Origin: Tenrec ecaudatus
Taxonomy: Eukaryota; Chordata; Mammalia; Afrosoricida; Tenrecidae
Assembly: GCF_050624435.1 (NCBI RefSeq)
Contig: NC_134539.1
Coordinates: forward strand, 42,068,001-42,132,000
DNA length: 64,000 nucleotides
Reading direction: 5' to 3'
The position numbers and the translations under genes were made by a program. Below, piece by piece: positions 58,410 to 64,000 of the stretch; within the stretch, counting starts at the first letter, position 1; every line of letters begins with the position of its first letter. Below the pieces are notes generated by a model. The model saw nothing but the letters and a program-made list of their open reading frames with translations. It was not told where the DNA came from and searched no databases.

Positions 58410-61400
58410 GTAGGAGCCTCTGGGGCGTCTCGCCGGGCGCTGGGGTGGGGTGGGGTTCGGGGCCCGCGCACCCTGACGCATGCGCTCTCCGCGCGGCGGT
58501 CTTCCGGCTGAGGGGACCCCGCGGCTTCGGTGAGGAGCACGGCTTGTCAAATGCCTCCTTTTCGGCCGGCCGCAGTGGACTGCGCGCTTCTCCGGCTTAG
58601 GTGCCGGGCCCTTGCGGCACGGGGCGCCCTGCTGGGTCGCCGGCCCGGGGAACCCTCTTTTGGCGGTTCCCCTATTGATTTCCGGTTTACGGGGCACCGT
58701 CCCCTGCTGCGCTGGCGGAAAGGGAATTGCAGCGGTCGTGCCCGAACCAACGACCCTCAAAGAGCGGCGCCGTGCCGAGCATCTGCAGAGAACCCCGAAG
58801 GGGAGGCCCGGGGTCCGGCTGGGGAAGAACCGGGGTCGGGAACCTGCTAGCAAACCCGAAACCGCTGCGTGGTTTAGCCTGGGCCGTCCATCTGCTCTAG
58901 GCTGATGCAGCCGAGAGGTGTTTGATTGATTGTTTCCGTTTCTGCGTACCTCGAGGTGCATTCAGACTTTTACCTGAAAGAGCAACTCCTCTGGGAGCAG
59001 ATGCTCCGAAGACGAGCGGTTGGCAGCACTGTCTCCAAGGCAGGGCTTTGTTCCTGTGATGAGGGTGCCCCAGGACTGGGCCGTGTTTCCTTCCTTGTCT
59101 GTCGGGTCGCCGTGAATCGCAGGTGACTCGATGGCACCTCCTATCCTTCCAGAAACCTAGTCCTCAGAATTTAAGTGCTAAAACAGGTTGAGCCCGTTGT
59201 CGCCGCCATGGCGTCGATCCATCTGGTTGAGGATTTTACCTTCTCTTCTACAATGTCAAGCATGGAGGTCCATCTTCCATGGCTGGTCCCGCCTGACAAC
59301 ATGTCCAAAGTACAGGAGACAAAGCCTTACTAGCCTCGTTTTTTTTTAAATCATTTTATTGGGGGCTTGTACAACTCTTTATCATAATCCATACATACAT
59401 CCATTGTGTCAAGCACATGTGTACATTTGTTGCCATCATCATGCTCAAAACATTTGCTTTCTGCTTGAGCCCTTGGTATCAGCTCCTCAGCTTCCCCTCA
59501 CTTCTTCCTCCTCTCCCCTCCCTCATGAACCCTTGATAATTTATAAATTATTATTTTGTCATATCTTACACTCTTTTCTAAGGAGTGTTCTGACTGGATT
59601 TCAAGATGGATTTGCTCTTCTCACAGTCCATGGTATTCAATATTCATCAATACCAGAAATCAGAGAAATCCATTCATTTATTCATTGCCCAACGTACTCA
59701 TGACAGAATTGATTTATGGTGTTGGTGAAGAATATTGAAATACCATGGCTTGGATCAGGTGCACCTTAGGCCTCCAAGTGACAGGTTTGTTTTTTAGCTT
59801 TTTTACAGAGATCTTTTGCAGTAACTCAACTCACTACCATCGTGACTCATCGCGATGCGGGATGGGATGCCAATTGGTAACATGGGTTACATTCTATTGA
59901 GTGGCCCTCGTATCCAGATTCAAACTTGGTTGTTACATATTGTAATAAATCCTACTTCACCAATAAAGCCTCTGGGTGGCACAGGTGGCTTGCAGTGAGC
60001 TACAATCATAGAGGTCGGTGGCTCACACCCACCTAGTTTCTGTAAACATCACAGCCAAGTCGACCCCTTGGAGTGGTTCTCCTCACTAACACACTGGGTG
60101 GAGACAATGTGTTTACGTTTGTTTGTCACATATCCCAAATTATTTAAATGTGTCTTGTCTTCCTTCCTTCAGGTGTGTTCATCGTTTGCCTCAGGCCCCA
60201 GACAGTCCGATGGGACATTCTATGAATTTCGTTCTTACTACCTTAAACCCTCAAAGATGAATGAGTTCCTAGAAAATATGAAGAAATACATTCATCTTCG
60301 GACAGCTCACTCTGAACTGATTGGCTACTGGAGCGTAGAATTCGGAGGCAGAACAAATAAAGTATTTCATATTTGGAAGTACGGTATGAATCATCCAGTC
60401 TTAGGGTTCTATACAGATTTTAATTCTGTTAGCTATAACATGAGATTTATCTCTTAAATTTCTACTTTGTAAATACATACAGGTAAAGTAAAACTTGTAG
60501 TACACCTTTAATAAGCTCCCGCTCAACCCATTATGTTATCAAAAAGAGGAAAATATGGATTCTTTTAGCTCAAATCACAATGTTATGAACTAAACTTAGT
60601 CCTCAAGTTTTAAGAATGGTTTATTATAACAATGGCTTATGAGAACTGAAGCAAGGCTTGTAAGAACCCAAGTGTGGTAGTATCACAAAAGGGAAAAAAA
60701 GAAGTTATTTCTTCTCATTGTACTTTTGATTGGATCTCTCAAGGTCTTAGTAAAGTAATTCAGGTCATAGAGCTTTGGAGAAGTAGAAAATGATAAGAGG
60801 ATTGCTGTTTACTTGTAAGGTCTCACCCAATTCTGAGACTAAATCGTTCTGTCATGTTTAGGGGAGCACTTTTATCTCATTTCTATGCCCAAAGCTGCAG
60901 AAAATTCACTGTCGTTAGACTTAGGAGATGAAGACAAAGGAATCAGATATTCTGCCCACATTAAAACTGACCTACTTCTAGCTTAGTAGTAGAACAAGTG
61001 ACAGGAAGGCCTAGAATATTTAGTACTTTAGTCTCTGCCTGGCAATCAATATGACTTGGTATTTTCCGGAGAACTTTTAATTTCATTTAATATTTGGTGA
61101 TCATATCCAAAGTTAATAGACTTACATACTTTAGTATTAAAAATACTCGTTCTACTATGGGATACCAAAAAAAAAAAATCCCCTGGATTTCCCTTTACCC
61201 ACCCAAAGCTATGTATTTACATTTTTTTATGAAACAACAACCTTATCACCTTCAATGTATTCTCCAGTATACATAATACATTTGTCAAATCCATTCCTGG
61301 AAACATTTTCTAAACTCATGATGACACGTCGTCTGTGTCATCAAATTGCTGTCCTTTCATGTCCCTCTTCATTCGCAGAAACAAAAAAGTTGCATGGAGC

Positions 61401-63528
61401 AAGGTCAGGTGAGTAAAGAGTGTGTGGCAACGGGCATGCTGTGTTTTGCCAAAAACAGATGGCTGCATGAGCAGGTGCTTTGTTGGAGTGGCAAAACCAG
61501 TCCCCATCTGCCACAAATCAGGCCTTTTTTGTTACACACTGTTATACAATCTTTTCAGAACCTCTAAATAGAAAGTTTCATTAACAGCCTGACTTTGGGG
61601 GATGAACTCCAAATGCCCTGTCCCTCTCACAACAAAAATACATATGAAATCGTCTTGGTCTTTGATTTCACTTGGCAAAGTGGCAATGGAATCTTCCACT
61701 GGCTTGATTGATGTTTGGGCTCAGGGTCATAAGAATAGCATCATGTCTCTTCACCAATGTGACCTTGGACAGAAACGCTGTTTGGAGCTGTTCATTCAAA
61801 GAATGGCTTGTTTCTAGTCGACGCTGTTTTTCCTGGTCAGTCAGAACCCGAGGCACAAATCTCACAGCAACTCTTCTCATTCCCAAATCTGCTCAGATTC
61901 ACTGAACCGAACTCCAAGATAGTTCAGATAACTTCCCCATCTCTTCAGTTGTCTGTCGTCGTCAGTCTTGGAGCAGAAGTGCACGAATTTTGTCGACATT
62001 TTTGTCCATTTGGGAAGTTGATGGACATCTAGAACAAGCTTTGTCATCAATCGACATTTCACACATGCACTTGAGTTTTTCCCATAGTGCTGTCTTTACA
62101 AGTTGTGCTCAACATCACAACAGTTTGTGGCATTTTTCCCAAGCAGGAAAAAATTTTTCACAGCCACACACTGTTCTCTTAAATTGGCCATCACAAGAAA
62201 CGAGGTTCAAGCAAAACTGCTTTTATGAAAAAACTCAGTAACCAGAGAGAACTTTCCCAGGCAATGCCACTGGGTGCACTAACTCCATGCTCTCCTAGCA
62301 TGACAAATGCATGCATTAAAAGTTTTGTTCCATCCAGTGCAACTCCTTTTTTTGGAGGACTACCCATCATATCCTTAACATGAATAGCTCAATCTCTAAG
62401 GTATATACCTGATCCCTCACATAAACACTTCTATTCATCTTATGAGGATCTAATAGTAGTTCAGCCTTTAGGCATTTGCATTTTTATATACCTGTTTGTA
62501 TAATGTAAACAATAAAATGGGGAAATGGGTGACAGTAAGAGGTGGCCTTATGATAAATACTTGAGTATAACCTGACCCAAATATCAGCCGAGGCACCTAA
62601 TTTTACCACAAAAACTGCATTAAAAACATGCTGGAAAACTACATATGGTATTTGGAAAGAATGTGGTGAAAGGAGAAGAGGCCTAAAGTGTGCCATCATT
62701 TATGCTACATTTGATTCAAAGTGTGCCTTAATCAGACTATTCCCCAGAACTAGCGCCAAAAGAGAAAACAGCCTGGTCTCTAATCTGGCACTATAAATTT
62801 CATGCATCTATTAAATTAATTTAAAAATTGAGGACTAACTAGCTATCAAGTACTGTTTTCAATTCATTTAATTATAGCAACTCTGGAGATGAACATTGTA
62901 TTATTTCCCCAATTCACAGATTAGGGAACTGGGACACACAGAGTCATAACTTGAGTGTTAGAGGCTAAAATATTCATTATCTGGCCTGCTAATTAATAGT
63001 ATACATTTGTATTCTCCTGTTAGACACTGAGCAACCTCAGGGCGAATAACACATCTTTAATCTTAATCTGTCTGGGATACAGTGAACTCTGAAGGCCAGA
63101 GTGGGGTAGAACTGCCTTATTTCTCAGGGTCTTGGAAGTTTTCTGACTGGGAGAGTCTCGCCATTCTATCCGGTCTCAGTGGAAGTTACTGGGTTTTCCT
63201 TTGCTGACAGGTTTCTGCTTTCTGCAGGTTCTAGCTTTTTCTGGTTTTACTGTACAGTACAAAGTCCTTGAATGTCTGATCTATGTATGTTTACTGAATT
63301 TAACGAACTTCTCAAAACAGGACATTTTTTAAATCGAAGATTTTTATTTTTCTCTTTTTATTTACATAGACAATTTTGCTCATCGAGCTGAAGTTCGGAA
63401 AGCTTTGGCCAAAGATAAGGAATGGCAAGAAAAATTCCTCATTCCCAATTTGCTTCATATGGATAAACAAGTGTGTGACATTACTTACCTGGTACCATGG
63501 TGCAAAATAGAAAAGCCTCCAAAAGAAG
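58350..63528 (+). CDS. NIPSNAP3A: NIPSNAP3 (5' part: exons 1-3; gene runs off the window)
   Basis: The coding parts join as 58350-58409, 60173-60383 and 63370-63528, giving about 143 residues of a protein of about 247. The product begins MLALRSRLSRVLAARPAALQ, rich in Arg with no acid residue, as expected of a mitochondrial targeting peptide. The NIPSNAP domain (dimeric alpha-beta barrel fold) follows: GTFYEFRSYYLKPSKMNEF, HLRTAHSELIGYWSVEFGG, KVFHIWKYDNFAHRAEVRK, then EWQEKFLIPNL and DITYLVPWCKIEKPPKE. NIPSNAP proteins are mitochondrial; the precise role of NIPSNAP3 is not settled. All splice sites are GT-AG. From memory it mixes features of human NIPSNAP3A (SKMNEFLEN, AKDKEWQE) and NIPSNAP3B (VCSSFA, TNKVFHIWKY), so the symbol is the best guess. 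The last coding exons lie beyond the right edge. Confidence 0.93.
58985..59160 (+). repeat. AfroSINE / RTE 3' tail
   Basis: 'ggttggcagcactgtctcc', 'cccaggactgggccgtgttt', 'cgtgaatcgcaggtgactcg' and 'gatggcacctcc' follow the 3' tail common to RTE and AfroSINE. It is close to the promoter, at the edge of the CpG island. Confidence 0.6.
59185..59860 (-). mobile_element. RTE (BovB-like) LINE 3' part, reversed, split by L1
   Basis: On the + strand it reads 'gccatggcgtcgatccatct', 'cctgacaacatgtccaaagt', then after the L1 'taaggagtgttctgactgg', 'cagtccatggtattcaata', 'gaagaatattgaaatacc' and 'cttggatcaggtgcacctta'. The order fits the reversed RTE ORF 3' end. It is dead and lies antisense in NIPSNAP3 intron 1. 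Confidence 0.8.
59338..59577 (-). mobile_element. L1 3' end nested in the RTE copy
   Basis: A T run, then 'tcattttattgggggcttgt', 'catccattgtgtcaagcac', 'cttgataatttataaattat' and 'gtcatatcttacactctttt'. RTE sequence resumes directly after it, so the L1 is the younger insertion. Confidence 0.88.
59955..60075 (+). repeat. AfroSINE head
   Basis: Forward: 'agcctctgggtggcacaggt', a 'ggcttgcagtgagctac' block and 'gaggtcggtggctcacaccc' are the tRNA-like head and first body block. It ends about 100 bases before exon 2. Confidence 0.7.
60173..60383 (+). CDS. NIPSNAP3A: NIPSNAP3 exon 2
   Basis: 211 bases = 70 codons plus one base. It is preceded by a good pyrimidine tract ending 'ccttccttcag' and followed by donor 'gtatga'. 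It codes from VCSSFASGPRQ to VFHIWKY and the first base of the Asp codon. The frame fits exon 1 exactly. Confidence 0.95.
61205..62245 (-). mobile_element. Mariner DNA transposon, degraded
   Basis: On the minus strand the transposase is legible in pieces: MANLREQCVAVKNFFLLGKN near 62190, a helix-turn-helix remnant, MRRVAVRFVPRVLTDQEKQR at about 61880, then KAPAHAAICFWQN, YSPDLAPCNFF at about 61381-61423 and MKRDMKGQQFDDTDDV near 61340. The family triad is DD34D; here the third Asp (APCDFF) is Asn, and the block of the first (GDE) is not legible. Several stops and frameshifts are present. About 1.04 kb is left of the usual 1.3 kb, so there are internal deletions. Edges with T6-catAAA / T6-atgAAA may be the remains of terminal inverted repeats. 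Confidence 0.88.
62835..62990 (+). repeat. MIR SINE
   Basis: 'attatttccccaattcaca', 'gattagggaactgggacaca' and 'cagagtcataacttgagtg' follow the MIR core in the right order. Confidence 0.65.
63065..63200 (-). repeat. AfroSINE-like, diverged
   Basis: 'gggtagaactgccttatttc', 'tcagggtcttggaagtttt' and 'gggagagtctcgccattcta' recall the reversed AfroSINE body. The likeness is weak at both ends. Confidence 0.4.
63370..63528 (+). CDS. NIPSNAP3A: NIPSNAP3 exon 3
   Basis: 159 bases: two bases finish the Asp codon, then 52 codons (NFAHRAEVRK to EKPPKE), then one base of the next Gly codon. The acceptor is 'atttacatag' and the donor 'gtagat'. The frame fits exon 2 exactly. Confidence 0.95.
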
Positions 63529-64000
63529 GTAGATAGTTCCTTCGTCACTGTCTATTGATGAGTAAAATATCTAAAGATCTTAACCTATGAAAAGTAAAGG
63601 TCCACTAGAAAAAAAGTTTGGGGAGATGGTCAGACTTGAAAATTTGCAGTTCACCTGCATTTGTGGGGTCGCTGTGAGTAAGAATCAACTCAGTACCAAT
63701 TTGCAACAAGAATGTGGCCATTGTTGAGATAAAAATAGTTTTGACCCCTTCTAACCAAACGTGGACCCAGTACTGTCGAGTCTGTTACAATTCATGGGAA
63801 CTCTAGGTCAGTCAACTGCCTCATAAGGTGTTCATGGATGTCAATCTTTACAGAAGCAGACTGAAGTGTCTCCTAGTGAGCAGCTGATGGGGGTGAACAT
63901 CAAATTTTTGGTGATCAGCTGATTACTTTCCACACTAGGGCATCTCTTAAAATACTATGCATCAAATAGTGAAATATTTTTCCAAATGGGATCGTACTGA
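63529..64000 (+). other. NIPSNAP3 intron 3, first part
   Basis: About 63620-63700 is a forward AfroSINE tail ('gtggggtcgctgtgagtaag', 'aatcaactcagtacc'). 63765-63925 is a reversed AfroSINE ('cagtactgtcgagtctgtt', 'cataaggtgttcatggatg', 'ctttacagaagcagactg'). No exon is seen before the window ends. Confidence 0.65.

Larger units (their letters stand above)
58080..58900. promoter_or_regulatory. CpG island over NIPSNAP3 promoter and exon 1
   Basis: The base composition changes sharply from AT-rich DNA to C+G with many CpG, spanning the promoter, exon 1 and the start of intron 1. Such islands mark promoters of broadly expressed genes. I see no TATA box in the expected place, which fits a CpG-type promoter with dispersed starts. 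Long open frames on both strands here are composition artefacts. Confidence 0.85.
58410..60172 (+). other. NIPSNAP3 intron 1
   Basis: The first 490 bases are the rest of the CpG island. The rest is mostly repeats: an AfroSINE/RTE-tail piece, an RTE copy split by an L1, and an AfroSINE near 59955. No coding exon is seen. Confidence 0.8.
60384..63369 (+). other. NIPSNAP3 intron 2
   Basis: A 3.0 kb intron with a mariner copy in the middle, a MIR and an AfroSINE near the 3' end. 60384-61200 and 62260-62830 hold nothing I recognise. It ends with 'tctctttttatttacatag', a good acceptor. Confidence 0.8.

Noticed and set aside
58083-58961. 292-codon open frame on the minus strand across the NIPSNAP3 CpG island, with further frames on both strands
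   Set aside because: The low-complexity Arg/Pro/Gly-rich protein follows from GC-rich DNA with few stops. It spans the promoter repeats and exon 1 and matches no family I know.

Overview
The window looks like a placental mammal of the superorder Afrotheria. It is full of AfroSINE copies, RTE (BovB-like) LINE pieces that share the AfroSINE 3' tail, and one lineage-typical L1 3' UTR present about ten times. I lean towards the tenrec/golden mole side from the wording of the repeats, but that is a weak inference.

Host genes. Three intact single-exon olfactory receptor genes of the OR13D subfamily lie head to tail on the + strand (1578-2519, 14414-15358, 31829-32767). They are followed by the 5' half of NIPSNAP3 on the same strand, with exons 1-3 at 58350-58409, 60173-60383 and 63370-63528; the remaining exons lie beyond the right edge. 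This order (OR13D then NIPSNAP3, same strand) matches the human 9q31 segment OR13D1-NIPSNAP3A. Human has one intact OR13D gene, so the array here is a local expansion. Between the second and third receptor lies a processed pseudogene of IFNGR1 (26371-27760) with its target-site duplication. It appears to copy an mRNA in which exon 2 was joined directly to exon 7.

Layout. 1-31800 is a tandem duplication: each unit is an OR13D gene plus a long 3' intergenic stretch. The two intergenic stretches (2520-14413 and 15359-31786) align along much of their length in unique sequence but carry different later insertions, so each serves as the empty site for the other. 32768-45540 is gene-free and repeat-rich (L1, RTE, AfroSINE, one LTR). 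45543-50700 is a long L1 with 5' UTR, ORF1, most of ORF2 and a 3' UTR, with a deletion joining ORF2 to the 3' UTR. 50700-58080 holds AfroSINEs, two solo-LTR-like fossils and a twin-primed (5'-inverted) L1. 58080-58900 is a CpG island with a duplicated GC-box module in front of NIPSNAP3. The NIPSNAP3 introns hold an RTE copy split by an L1, a degraded mariner, MIR and AfroSINE pieces.

How the genes relate. The receptors are odorant GPCRs of olfactory neurons. They are near-identical in code but far apart in flanking sequence, which points to gene conversion. NIPSNAP3 is a mitochondrial-type housekeeping gene with a CpG promoter and is only a neighbour. I found no evidence of a wholly new system. 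The most unusual items are the exon-skipped IFNGR1 retrocopy, the 80 bp inverted copy of local DNA at the 5' end of an L1, the signs of conversion in the OR array, and the duplicated promoter module.
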